Assembly (NCBI GenBank): GCA_964400125.1 | Contig: CAYNSR010000017.1 | Coordinates: 1-40,866 of the forward strand | DNA from: Micavibrio sp964400125 | GTDB taxonomy: Bacteria > Pseudomonadota > Alphaproteobacteria > Micavibrionales > Micavibrionaceae | DNA length: 40,866 bases | Direction: 5' to 3' | Shown: positions 31,823-40,463 of the stretch, one piece after another | Layout of the letters: every line of letters begins with the position of its first letter | How positions within the stretch are numbered: position 1 is the stretch's first letter | The notes under the pieces: model-generated | What the model was told of the DNA's origin: nothing | The model's database searches: none | What the model saw: the letters and a program-made list of their open reading frames with translations, nothing else | Translations under genes and position numbers: made by a program

Positions 31823-33832
31823 ATGACGTGGAGAGTTTCCTCGATTACCGTTTCATCCATGATGATTCTGCCCCGCCTTGCCGCGTATCTCTGGGGATGC
31901 GGTTTTTTCCTCAGCCTTGATTTCGGCGTGTTTCCTGCGCCGGAATTCGAACGTCTGGCGGCGGTGCTGTGCGTGCTGGCGGGGGCCGGGGGGATCGCGC
32001 TTTGCGGCGGCGGGTTGGCCGAGCGCCCGGTTTGCGCGCCCGCGCTTTCTGCCGTTCTTCTCATGCTCTGGTTTCTGGTTATGTTCAGTGCCGTGTGGTC
32101 GGTTTCGCCCGGCACGAGCCTGCTTTATGGCGGGGCTTTTTCGGTGATGCCTGCGACTGTCCTCGGGCTGCATTTTGCGTCCCCGGCGGCGCGTGATGTG
32201 TTCCTGCGCCATGCGCTTTACGGGGGCGCGGCGGTGATCGCCACTTTGGGTGTGTGGGCCGTGATACAGGTTTTCATCCTGCCGGAATATCTGGTCTGGG
32301 GGCAGGTGCGTCATCCCTTTGCCAACCCGAACGCCTTTGCTGCGCTGCTGACCTTGTCCTTGCTGGTTATGATCGGGCTTTACTTACAGGTACAGGCACG
32401 CGTCTTCCGGTGGATTCTTCCGGTGGGCATGGTCGTAACCGGGGCGGCACTCGCGGCCATCGCCAGTCAGGCGGCAACGCTGACTCTGACGGGGGGACTG
32501 CTGGTCATGGCGGTGCTGTCTGCGTCGCGCCTGAGCGCGAAGCAGATATGGCCTTTGTTGCCGGTGGCGATTGCTATCGGCCTGATCGGCGCGTTGATGG
32601 CGATGCAACCGGACAAGACGGATATCGTTGGGCGCCTTTCCAGTCTGGCGGGGGGCGATACCAGAACATGGGACAACCGCATCGATATCTGGACGGCGAC
32701 ATGGGCGATGATTGCCGCGAATCCGTTTCTGGGGACGGGTTATAAAACTTTTTTTCTGGCCTATCCCGCGTTCAGGTTGCCGTCTGAAACCTATTCCGGC
32801 GGGTTTATGGCCCATTCTGACCCGCTGCAATTCTGGGCGGAGCTTGGTATCGCCGGGATGATTTTGTATTACGCCGCCGGGGCGCTGGTGGTCGTGCGGT
32901 TCTGCCGATGGTTCCGTGCGGGGGGCCGCGATCCGGTCACAATTGCGTTATTTGCGGGCTGCGCTGCCTTTATCACCCATAGCCATGTTGATTTTCTGCT
33001 TTATACCATGCCGACCATGCTGGCCTTTGCGCTGGCGCTGGCGGCGCTGGTCGTGCGCACACCGGTGGCAGAAGAAATCCCGGCGGTGCCGTTTTCTTTC
33101 GCGGGCGGATTGCCGGTGTCGGCGCAGGCGGGGCTGGTTCTTGCACCGGTTGCGGCGATCCTGTTTTTCTTCGTGCCCCTGATGGTCAGCGATTATCTCG
33201 CCACCCGGGCCGGGCAGATGATTTTCAAGGACGTCGATAAATTTGCAGAAACCGTCAATGCCGCGAACAGGATCGGCATGGGGTTGAATGCGCGCCCTTA
33301 TTCCATGGCGGTGACCGTGCCGATCGGCATTTTGAAGGTGCGTTCCCCAGCAATCCCGCCGGAGGAGCAGGCGCAATTATTCCGGCAGGCCGATTATCTG
33401 ATCCGTGCCGGATTGCGGCAGAACAGGATGAACGCGGCGTTACATTATCACCGGGCGGAACTCGTCCGCAGCGTTTCTCCCGCGATTGTGCCCGCAGGAT
33501 ATCCGGCGGCAGAAGAGTCCCTGAACATGGCGCTGGCCCTCAACCCGTTGCATCTTCCCTCGCGTCTGGCGCTGGCCGAGATTTTTCTGGCACAAGGCGC
33601 ACGGGAACGGGCGCTGGACATTCTGGCTGCCGGACTGGATTGGCCCTACACAACGTTCAGCCCGGATGCCTATTTCGAACAGACAATCATGCTGGCGACC
33701 GCTTTGGGTGAAGCGGAACTGGCTTCGCGTGCCGGACAAAGCCGGGATTTGCACAATCGTCGACTCCAGCGCGCCTTGCGCCAGAAATCTGCAGTGCAGG
33801 CCCTGAAGGACAACAATCCGGCCCTGCCTTGA
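31823..33832 (+). CDS. O-antigen ligase/polymerase family membrane protein (Wzy_C)
   Basis: A polytopic inner-membrane glycosyl-polymer ligase or polymerase. About ten hydrophobic helices fill the first 430 residues. The family signature is FANPNAFAALL plus a periplasmic loop with NRIDIWTATWAMIAANPFLGTGYKTF and the conserved AHSDPLQFWAELG. The last 170 residues are helical and look TPR-like (ALNPLHLPSRLALAEIFLAQGARERALDIL). The start is uncertain: ATG 31823 or ATG 31859, neither with a good ribosome site; the frame upstream overlaps the tmRNA. It lies just after ssrA and may be expressed by read-through. Similar proteins ligate O-antigen or other glycans to lipid carriers or proteins; this one's substrate is not shown. 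Confidence 0.85.
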   Translation: MTWRVSSITVSSMMILPRLAAYLWGCGFFLSLDFGVFPAPEFERLAAVLCVLAGAGGIALCGGGLAERPVCAPALSAVLLMLWFLVMFSAVWSVSPGTSLLYGGAFSVMPATVLGLHFASPAARDVFLRHALYGGAAVIATLGVWAVIQVFILPEYLVWGQVRHPFANPNAFAALLTLSLLVMIGLYLQVQARVFRWILPVGMVVTGAALAAIASQAATLTLTGGLLVMAVLSASRLSAKQIWPLLPVAIAIGLIGALMAMQPDKTDIVGRLSSLAGGDTRTWDNRIDIWTATWAMIAANPFLGTGYKTFFLAYPAFRLPSETYSGGFMAHSDPLQFWAELGIAGMILYYAAGALVVVRFCRWFRAGGRDPVTIALFAGCAAFITHSHVDFLLYTMPTMLAFALALAALVVRTPVAEEIPAVPFSFAGGLPVSAQAGLVLAPVAAILFFFVPLMVSDYLATRAGQMIFKDVDKFAETVNAANRIGMGLNARPYSMAVTVPIGILKVRSPAIPPEEQAQLFRQADYLIRAGLRQNRMNAALHYHRAELVRSVSPAIVPAGYPAAEESLNMALALNPLHLPSRLALAEIFLAQGARERALDILAAGLDWPYTTFSPDAYFEQTIMLATALGEAELASRAGQSRDLHNRRLQRALRQKSAVQALKDNNPALP

Positions 33833-33999
33833 AAAGTTCCGGTTTCCCCGGTTTGTCCACAGGATTAAACCCGGACCTGCGGTGCGGGGCTGGTCTTGGC
33901 GGGGGCAATATGCGACATAATGAAGGTATCTGATTCGGCCAGTCCGCCCGGTCTGGTTTCCCCCTTGTGTCCCGTCCGCCAATCTGCAACGAATATGTC

Positions 34000-34491
34000 A
34001 TGACCAATCAAGATCCGCTTCGCTACGACAAAATGGTTGAAGGTGCCCTGCGCGGCGTCGTCCGTCAGGCTATTCAGGAAGTCATGAAAGACGGTCTTCC
34101 CGGCGACCATCATTTTTACATCACCTTCATGACGGATTATCCCGGCGTGTCGATCCCCGATTATCTGCGTGAACGCTATCCCGGCGAAATGACCATCGTC
34201 TTGCAATACCAGTTTTACGACCTGATGGTGGATGCTGAAAAAATGGGTGTCACCTTGTCGTTCAACAACGTACCCGAAAAATTGTCGATCCCGCTTGCGG
34301 CCATCAGCATATTCGCCGATCCTTCCGTCAACTTTGCCCTTCAGTTCCAGCCGCTCGGCGATGACGGCCCGGATTTCGACCCGGACGATCTGTCCTTCGA
34401 CGAGGAGAGTGAAAAGTCCAAGGGCAAGAAGGGCAAGGGCGAAAAAACCGGCGAGGTCGTCTCCCTCGATCAGTTCCGCAAAAAGGATTAG
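34000..34491 (+). CDS. sspB: ClpXP adaptor SspB, alphaproteobacterial type
   Basis: SspB binds ssrA-tagged proteins and tethers them to the ClpXP protease. The 163-residue product has the substrate-binding fold with LPGDHHFYITFMTDYPGV and the typical EMTIVLQYQFYDL, then an acidic, Lys-rich linker, and ends in VVSLDQFRKKD, which fits the ClpX-binding motif of Caulobacter SspB. I start at ATG 34000; the track of the frame further upstream has no ribosome site. The gene lies about 2.2 kb from ssrA on the same strand. Its stop is three bases before the start of the hydrolase gene. Confidence 0.94.
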   Translation: MTNQDPLRYDKMVEGALRGVVRQAIQEVMKDGLPGDHHFYITFMTDYPGVSIPDYLRERYPGEMTIVLQYQFYDLMVDAEKMGVTLSFNNVPEKLSIPLAAISIFADPSVNFALQFQPLGDDGPDFDPDDLSFDEESEKSKGKKGKGEKTGEVVSLDQFRKKD

Positions 34492-34494
34492 GTT

Positions 34495-35436
34495 TTGTTC
34501 TGGCGTCCCGGCATCGACCCGGACGAAGAGCCTGCGCGTATCCTGATTGCGCGCGGGGATTTTGTCGATGCCGACCGCCAGAACAGAAAAATCCCCTATA
34601 AAATCTATTACCCCGCAGAAGGCAACGACGCATCGCCTGTCATTGTCTGGTCGCATGGTCTGGGCGGCAACCGGGACGGGGCCGGGTTTATCAGTCGTTT
34701 TTTATCCGCGCACGGCTATGTGGTCGTCCATATCCAGCACAAGGGCACCGATTCATCCCTCTGGGAAGGGCAATCCGGTCATCCATGGGATGTGATCCGC
34801 GCGGCAAAAATTCCGCGCAGGGCGGTTCTGGACCGCTATCGCGATGTACCTTTTGTGCTTGACCAGTTGCCGGTTTTCGCCGCCGAACATCCCGAAATCG
34901 GCGCCCGCATGGATATGGGCCATCTCGGCATGTCGGGACATTCTTTCGGCGCCAACACCACCCAGATCATGGCCGGGCAGAAACTCGGTTACGGGCGGCG
35001 GCAATACACATTGCGCGACAGCCGCTTTGCCTGCGGCATCTTGTACAGTCCCGTTCCCAGTTATAACCGCAAGGATCCGCCGCGCAGTCTTTACGGCGGT
35101 ATTGCCATACCCTTGCTGCACATGACCGGGACGGAAGATACCAGCCCGGTGGAGGGGTTTTCCTATACCCGACGTCTGGAGGTTTTTGAAAACAGCGGCG
35201 GCCCGGATCAGTATTTGCTTGTGCTGAATGATGGCGACCACATGGTGTATAACGGCAGCCGCGGGAAGCTTGGCGAAAATCCGAAAAGGGCGCGCCATGA
35301 ACAGATCATCAAGATCGCGGCGCTGGCTTTCTGGGACGGATATCTGAAAGACGACCCGACCGCACGCGACTGGCTGGGCGGGGCGGGGTTTGCACGTTTC
35401 ATCAGTACGGAAGGGTCTTGTTCCTACAGGCCTTAA
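34495..35436 (+). CDS. Alpha/beta hydrolase, PAF-acetylhydrolase or dienelactone-hydrolase-like
   Basis: A 313-residue hydrolase starting at TTG 34495, with AAGGA (34483-34487) seven bases upstream inside the end of sspB. The oxyanion-hole segment is SHGLGG (53-58), the nucleophile Ser150 lies in GHSFG, and the likely acid and base are Asp215 (TEDTSP) and His249 (NDGDHMV). No signal peptide is evident, so it is probably cytoplasmic. The family hydrolyses esters or lactones; the substrate is unknown. Because it starts three bases after sspB, it is almost certainly co-transcribed with it. Confidence 0.86.
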   Translation: MFWRPGIDPDEEPARILIARGDFVDADRQNRKIPYKIYYPAEGNDASPVIVWSHGLGGNRDGAGFISRFLSAHGYVVVHIQHKGTDSSLWEGQSGHPWDVIRAAKIPRRAVLDRYRDVPFVLDQLPVFAAEHPEIGARMDMGHLGMSGHSFGANTTQIMAGQKLGYGRRQYTLRDSRFACGILYSPVPSYNRKDPPRSLYGGIAIPLLHMTGTEDTSPVEGFSYTRRLEVFENSGGPDQYLLVLNDGDHMVYNGSRGKLGENPKRARHEQIIKIAALAFWDGYLKDDPTARDWLGGAGFARFISTEGSCSYRP

Positions 35437-35825
35437 TCGCGGATGATAAAGCTGACGAAATGGGCGTTGCGGCGATCCTGCCGCCCGGTCACGAGCATCA
35501 GGCGGTGGACATCCCCGGTGGGCATGTTCTGGTTCGCGGGCACATCCAGCGCCAGTTCCGCCGCATCGCCGCCCATCTGCACGACGAAAAGTTTCCGCGC
35601 CTTCCGGTCCCATTCCACCCAGGAAGGAAAGTCCTGGAAATCGTAATCCACCAGCAAGACGATATGCGGGTCTTCATGCAACCACAATGTCGGCGCATTG
35701 ACCAGTCCGGTCGTGCCATGGACCCGTGCCGGCTCGACCACAGGGGGATGTTCCGCGACTGTCTTGCGCGTCAACCGGGCAAGACATTTTTGCAGCAACG
35801 CGATGAAAGAACGCAAGGGATTCAT
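35433..35825 (-). CDS. Unknown protein, paralogue A of a three-gene cassette
   Basis: A 130-residue protein whose middle contains FPSWVEWDRK and whose end is AHFVSFIIRD. The upstream gene 36263-36724 encodes a protein with the matching IPSWVEWDRK, VLLVDYDF/VLIIEHDF and SHFVAIITRD, so the two are paralogues. The shared part looks like a compact beta-rich domain of about 95 residues; the N-terminus has a hydrophobic helix (FIALLQKCLARL). I do not recognise the family. AGGA lies six bases before the ATG. Its stop overlaps the hydrolase gene end by a few bases. Confidence 0.65.
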   Translation of the reverse strand: MNPLRSFIALLQKCLARLTRKTVAEHPPVVEPARVHGTTGLVNAPTLWLHEDPHIVLLVDYDFQDFPSWVEWDRKARKLFVVQMGGDAAELALDVPANQNMPTGDVHRLMLVTGRQDRRNAHFVSFIIRD

Positions 35826-35884
35826 GACATGTCCTGAAACGCACCGCCGTCATGGGCTCGTGGAACGGCGGGGCCGGGTATTTT

Positions 35885-36256
35885 TTAGCCCTTCAGTCCT
35901 CTGGACGGGCGTGGTCCGCCGGGTCCGGACGGACCGGACGAAATTTTCAAGGCCCGGGTAACAACATCTTCCATCGGGCCGTGTTCCGGCATCAATGTCA
36001 CGGTTCTGCCCGGCTCATTTCCGGCATGGATGCTGATTTCAGTCTGGGAGGTCAGGAGGTCAAGCGCGTCAACCGGCGATGTCCGGATTCGCAGGCCGTC
36101 GCCTTCAGCCCCCAGTATCTCGACGCCCGGGGTATTGCCCAGCACGTCGGCCAGAGAGCCTTCAGGATTCCGGCGCATGGCGTTCATAAACGTTAGCGCC
36201 TCCGCCAGCCGGCGAGGAAGATCGGTGTTCTGGCTTACAATGCAAATCTGGCTCAT
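35885..36256 (-). CDS. Unknown protein, middle gene of a three-gene cassette
   Basis: A 123-residue protein, likely cytoplasmic, with no hydrophobic segment. It opens with SQICIVSQNTDLPRRLAEALTFMNA and has a Gly- and Pro-rich tail. It begins six bases after the end of paralogue B, and GAGGGA for its ATG lies inside that gene, so translation is coupled. I see no resemblance to either paralogue and no known motif. Confidence 0.6.
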   Translation of the reverse strand: MSQICIVSQNTDLPRRLAEALTFMNAMRRNPEGSLADVLGNTPGVEILGAEGDGLRIRTSPVDALDLLTSQTEISIHAGNEPGRTVTLMPEHGPMEDVVTRALKISSGPSGPGGPRPSRGLKG

Positions 36257-36262
36257 CTGTTT

Positions 36263-36724
36263 CTAGTCCCTCGTAATGATTGCAACAAAATGACTGATCC
36301 GGTCTTTTTCGGTGCTGCCTGTGACCAGCAGTAAACGTTTAATGCCTTCAACCGGGGCCTGCGCCAGCGTTTCGGAGGTCAGGGGCAGTTCCAGCAACCC
36401 CCCGCCCATCAGCGCCAGCGATAGCCTCCAGCCTTTCCGGTCCCACTCCACCCAGGAGGGAATATCCCGGAAGTCATGCTCAATGATCAGAACAGCCTGA
36501 TTCCCTTCATTAAGCAAGAGCGTCGGGGCATCCAGCCTGCCGTTTTCTTCCAGAGCCGGGTCGTCTGTCAGGGACATCCCGGCTCCGCTATCGGCAACAC
36601 CCCACCAATCCTGCGGTTCTTCCCAGGTTTGCGCGGGGGCAGGGGCGGATTCACCCTTTTTCCCTATTCCATAGTTATAGAGAAAATCAATTAAGAAAGC
36701 CTTTAACGTTCTGAAAAATATCAT
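36263..36724 (-). CDS. Unknown protein, paralogue B of a three-gene cassette
   Basis: A 153-residue protein, first gene of the cassette. It has an N-terminal hydrophobic or amphipathic helix (FFRTLKAFLIDFLYNYGIG), a linker rich in Trp, Glu and Pro, and a C-terminal domain matching paralogue A (VLIIEHDF, IPSWVEWDRK, LLLVTG, SHFVAIITRD). A charged-helix start may associate it with the membrane. It diverges from the ABC ATPase gene across 77 bases, where a promoter for the cassette should lie. Confidence 0.65.
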   Translation of the reverse strand: MIFFRTLKAFLIDFLYNYGIGKKGESAPAPAQTWEEPQDWWGVADSGAGMSLTDDPALEENGRLDAPTLLLNEGNQAVLIIEHDFRDIPSWVEWDRKGWRLSLALMGGGLLELPLTSETLAQAPVEGIKRLLLVTGSTEKDRISHFVAIITRD

Positions 36725-36801
36725 GCGGGCCGCAATTTTCCGATGGAGACTGGATCATTATGATCGAACAGGTAGAATAGCGCCAAATTCAAGGATAAGA
36801 A

Positions 36802-37737
36802 ATGAGCAATCTTGCAATCGATATTTCCGGCCTGACAAAAATCTATTATTCCGGTGGCCAGCATCCGAACAAGCTGGCGCTGGACAATGTCGATCTCAAA
36901 ATCCCCAAGGGATCGATTTACGGCCTGCTCGGTCCGAACGGGGCCGGGAAATCGACGTTGATCAATATCATGGCCGGGCTGGTGATGCGTTCGGCCGGGT
37001 CGGTGAAAATCTGGGATACGGATACCTATGCCGATCCGCGCTATACAAAATCTGCCATCGGCGTGGTGCCGCAGGAAATCAATTACGATCCCTTCTTTAC
37101 GCCTGAAAAACTTCTCGATATTCAGGCCGGGTTGTACGGGGTTCCGAAAAAGGAACGCCGCACCGAAGAATTGCTGGCCCTTGTCGGATTGTCCGATCAG
37201 GCGCGGTTATACACACGCGCCTTGTCCGGCGGCATGAAGCGGCGCCTGATGGTTGCCAAGGCGATGGTGCATAACCCGCCCGTTCTGGTGCTGGACGAAC
37301 CGACCGCCGGGGTGGATGTCGAGTTGCGGCAGGAAATGTGGCAGAACGTGCGCAACCTGAACAAACGCGGCGTCACGATTTTGCTGACTACCCATTATCT
37401 CCAGGAAGCGGAAGAATTGTGCGAGCGGATTGCGATTATCCATCAGGGTAAAATCGTCGCCGACGACCGGACGGAAAACCTGCTGTCCCTGATCGAAACC
37501 AAGGATATGGTTTTTCACTTCTCCGCGCCGGTCGAAGATATCCCCGAGGCGCTACAGAAATTTGCAGCGCAAAAAGAGGGCAGAAATGCCATCATGATTC
37601 GCTATTCCCCGCGCGAACACAGCGCGGGCGAAGTGATCGCGGCGGTCCAGCAGACCGGGCTGGAAATCGCCGATCTCACGACCCGGCAAGGCGATCTGGA
37701 AGATATTTTCATGCAGATGACATCCGCCCGCCCGTAG
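36802..37737 (+). CDS. ABC transporter ATP-binding protein (ABC-2 type)
   Basis: A 311-residue ATPase subunit of an ABC-2 exporter. Walker A GPNGAGKS is at 44-51, the signature LSGGMKRRLMVAKAM and Walker B VLVLDEPTAGVD follow, with the switch His in LLTTHYLQEAEE. A C-terminal region of about 80 residues is typical of the drug or polysaccharide exporters of this class. AAGGATAAG lies just before the ATG. A permease gene would be expected next to it, but the next feature is a terminator and a tRNA, so the partner lies elsewhere or has been lost. Confidence 0.93.
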   Translation: MSNLAIDISGLTKIYYSGGQHPNKLALDNVDLKIPKGSIYGLLGPNGAGKSTLINIMAGLVMRSAGSVKIWDTDTYADPRYTKSAIGVVPQEINYDPFFTPEKLLDIQAGLYGVPKKERRTEELLALVGLSDQARLYTRALSGGMKRRLMVAKAMVHNPPVLVLDEPTAGVDVELRQEMWQNVRNLNKRGVTILLTTHYLQEAEELCERIAIIHQGKIVADDRTENLLSLIETKDMVFHFSAPVEDIPEALQKFAAQKEGRNAIMIRYSPREHSAGEVIAAVQQTGLEIADLTTRQGDLEDIFMQMTSARP

Positions 37738-37738
37738 G

Positions 37739-37756
37739 AAAAACCGACGGTTTTTT
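37739..37756 (+). terminator. Rho-independent-like terminator after the ABC ATPase gene
   Basis: AAAAACC and GGTTTTT form a seven-pair stem with a three-base loop, closed by a T-run, right after the stop codon. The stem is AT-rich and so may be moderate in strength. Confidence 0.6.
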
Positions 37757-37836
37757 CTCGAAAATCGCTCCCGGTGCATAAATTATATTGTCATCCGGAC
37801 ATATTCCGGGATAGAACAGGGGCGCGTTTTACGCAC

Positions 37837-37913
37837 GCGCTCGTAGCTCAGCTGGATAGAGTATTGGTTTCCGAAACCAAGGGTCGCAGGTTCGAGTCCT
37901 GCCGGGCGCGCCA
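37837..37913 (+). tRNA. tRNA-Arg (anticodon CCG)
   Basis: The 77-base sequence folds as a standard tRNA: acceptor GCGCTCG with CGGGCGC (one G-U pair), anticodon stem TTGGT/ACCAA around TTCCGAA (anticodon CCG, reading CGG), T-arm GCAGG-TTCGAGT-CCTGC, and an encoded CCA. Confidence 0.96.
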
Positions 37914-38053
37914 TTCCTGACAATCGGTTAAATTCAGCACGCGATCAAAGGGTTTTTCAAAAGTATAACAAAGGGTTGTGCATTTCAATGCGAGGTTCGC
38001 AAATACGAAATTGATGAACTGGCGTTTTCCCTGAAAACAAGAATGAAATTGCC

Positions 38054-39847
38054 ATGGCAAAGCAGAAGGAAAAACAAACCGTGCAGACTCTGCAATTTGG
38101 CCCGGGCGAACTGCGCGAGATTGCCGGGGAGAAGGTTTTTGCACGCGGCACGGCCTACCATAAAGATGGTGCAGTTGAAATTACGGCGCTTGAAGAGAGC
38201 CGTGTTCGTGCCCGCATTCTGGGCACGCATATCTATGAAGCCGAATTGCGCAAACTGCCCGGCGGAGAGATTGATGGGCGTTGTTCCTGCCCTGCTGCCC
38301 GGGATTACGGATTCTGCAAGCACCTTGTCGCTACCGGCCTTGCCGTGAACGATTTGAAACCCGACGCGGCGCAGCCGGTCAAAAGCCGCATGGCGCTGAT
38401 TCGCGATTATCTGCACGGGCTTGAAAAGGATACGCTCGTGACGCTTGTCATGAATCAGGCAGAAAATGATCCCGCGATTCTCAAAGGTCTTGAACTGGGC
38501 ATAAAGGCGGCGCAGGGAAAAACCGAAGACGCCGTTGCCGAAGGCAAAAAAGTAATCATGCGGGCCACGACGGTGCGCGGCTTTGTGGATTACGACCGTG
38601 CCCCTGCTTGGTCGCGGCGGCTCTCGGAAACGCTGGAGCAGATTGTGCCGCTGATCGGCGGCGGTGCGCCGGATGCTGCGCTTGATCTGCTCGACCATTT
38701 TTTCGACAGGATGGAAACGGCGCTGGAGAATATTGACGATTCCGACGGGCTTGCCGGGGACGTGTGTTACAAAGCCGCCGCCATGTACCGGCAGGCCTGC
38801 CGCACCGCAAAGCTAGCGCCTGAAGATCTCGCCCGGCGATTGTTTCGGCGCGAAACGGAGTCCGGGTGGGATTTTTTCTCCGGCGTATGCGCGGAATACC
38901 GGGACATTCTGGGGCCGGAGGGGCTGGCCGCGTATCGTCGTCTGGCGGAAGAAGCATGGAAGACTCTGCCCACCGCCAACCCGAACCGGGCGCAACGTGA
39001 TGAATATGCGACCCGGCGCTACGCTGTAAAATCAATCCTCGACGCGCTGGCGGAAGGAGATGGTGACCTCGATGCCCGGATATCCCTGCGCGCGAAGGAT
39101 TTATCCTCAAGCGGGCATTATCTGGAACTGGCAAAACTGTGTCTTGATCACGGACGGACGGATGAGGCTTTGAAATGGGCCGAGGAAGGGCTGTGGCAAT
39201 TCAAGGATGATAAATGGCCGGATGAGCGACTGAAGCAATTCACCTTTGATCTGTATATGCAGCGTGGCGAAAAGATCAAAGCGCGCGATCTGATATGGGA
39301 GGCCTTCCGGCAGCGCCCGGATATGGACAAGTACGCCGCAATCAAAAGCCTTTCAAAAGATCTGGCGGAACAGGCCATCGCTTTCCTGAAAGTGCAGGCA
39401 GTCGCGGAGAAAAAGAAAGCCGGTAAAAAGCGGGAATTTGAAAGCTATGTCTTTCATCACAGTGTCGTCGGCTATATGGAACGGCGACCCGCCGCCGCTG
39501 TACTTTTGACCATGATCTTCCTGTTCGAAAAACGCTTGGCCGAGGCGTGGGAGATTACGGATATACACAGCGCCCCGGATGATCTGCTGGAACGGTTGGC
39601 GGTTGCAAGCGAAAAAATTCATCCGGGCGAAGCGACATCTTCCTATGAAACGCTGGTCGAGCGTTTCGTTGCCAAAGGTAATACGCCGTCCTATGAACAC
39701 GCCACGAAACTGATAGATCGCCTCGCAAAGTTGCGCGATGCAGACGAGCAGGAAGCCTACGTTTCCGGCCTTGCGGAAAAATATAAAGCCAAACGCAATT
39801 TTATGAAGCTTTTGAAGAAAGCTGCCTGTGTCCGGCGCCATTCTTGA
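38054..39847 (+). CDS. SWIM zinc-finger, helical-repeat protein
   Basis: A 597-residue cytoplasmic protein. The SWIM finger Cys77-x-Cys79 (8 residues) Cys88-x-His90 in GRCSCPAARDYGFCKHLVA should bind zinc and is linked to DNA- or protein-binding in known SWIM proteins. The remaining 500 residues are alpha-helical and repeat-like (for example LELAKLCLDHGRTDEALKWAEEGLWQFKDD), which resembles the TPR-like part of the DUF6880 group of SWIM proteins. I do not know its role. It is a single gene downstream of tRNA-Arg and ends about 130 bases before the split initiator tRNA region. The start is the first ATG; a good ribosome site is not evident. Confidence 0.85.
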   Translation: MAKQKEKQTVQTLQFGPGELREIAGEKVFARGTAYHKDGAVEITALEESRVRARILGTHIYEAELRKLPGGEIDGRCSCPAARDYGFCKHLVATGLAVNDLKPDAAQPVKSRMALIRDYLHGLEKDTLVTLVMNQAENDPAILKGLELGIKAAQGKTEDAVAEGKKVIMRATTVRGFVDYDRAPAWSRRLSETLEQIVPLIGGGAPDAALDLLDHFFDRMETALENIDDSDGLAGDVCYKAAAMYRQACRTAKLAPEDLARRLFRRETESGWDFFSGVCAEYRDILGPEGLAAYRRLAEEAWKTLPTANPNRAQRDEYATRRYAVKSILDALAEGDGDLDARISLRAKDLSSSGHYLELAKLCLDHGRTDEALKWAEEGLWQFKDDKWPDERLKQFTFDLYMQRGEKIKARDLIWEAFRQRPDMDKYAAIKSLSKDLAEQAIAFLKVQAVAEKKKAGKKREFESYVFHHSVVGYMERRPAAAVLLTMIFLFEKRLAEAWEITDIHSAPDDLLERLAVASEKIHPGEATSSYETLVERFVAKGNTPSYEHATKLIDRLAKLRDADEQEAYVSGLAEKYKAKRNFMKLLKKAACVRRHS

Positions 39848-39930
39848 CAATTGATTTCCATGCTCTGAGCCGTTTTCATGCCAGAGTCGAGAGGATTTCC
39901 CGCAAATCAAAATCCCCACCAATAATCCGG

Positions 39931-39959
39931 TTGCATTCCCGCCCGGGAAGCACTATATA
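39931..39959 (+). promoter_or_regulatory. Strong sigma70-type promoter upstream of the tRNA half
   Basis: TTGCAT (39931-39936) and TATATA (39954-39959) are 17 bases apart. The start would fall a few bases before the tRNA half at 39976. It is likely the original initiator-tRNA promoter; no equally good promoter lies right before the intact copy at 40176. Confidence 0.65.
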
Positions 39960-39975
39960 ACCTCCATCCAAGTGT

Positions 39976-40015
<40 letters not shown>

Positions 40016-40175
40016 AGAGCGCGTTTAAGGCGGCGAGCTTGTAAGGAGTTGGAATAAAAAGGCTTTTGCGCTTGGCCTAATATGCTAAAAGTGCAGTGAG
40101 TAGCACAGAGTAGCTATGGATTGTCTAACGGATTATCTAACGCTCTTTGTGATTATCTAAATTCGATTTTCCTGG

Positions 40176-40252
<77 letters not shown>

Positions 40253-40261
40253 AGGAAAATC

Positions 40262-40296
40262 AAATAGTTAGCCGCCCTCGGGCGGCTTTACTATTT
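40262..40296 (+). terminator. Terminator after tRNA-fMet
   Basis: AGCCGCCC and GGGCGGCT form a strong stem with a two-base loop, extended by flanking AAATAGT and ACTATTT; TTTA lies within the tail. It is a good rho-independent or processing hairpin placed ten bases after the CCA. Confidence 0.75.
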
Positions 40297-40463
40297 GAAG
40301 GGTACGCCCCAAATTATCTAACGCCGCACAAATCCCGCCGATCATCTTATGCCCGTTTTCCCGACTTTTGGAAAGTCGGTTTTGACCCCTAAAAAGCCCC
40401 CTAAAAAGCGCGCCCGACCCTCAGGTTATTCGCCCTAATGATCGGGGCGCGCGCCTTGCCGTT

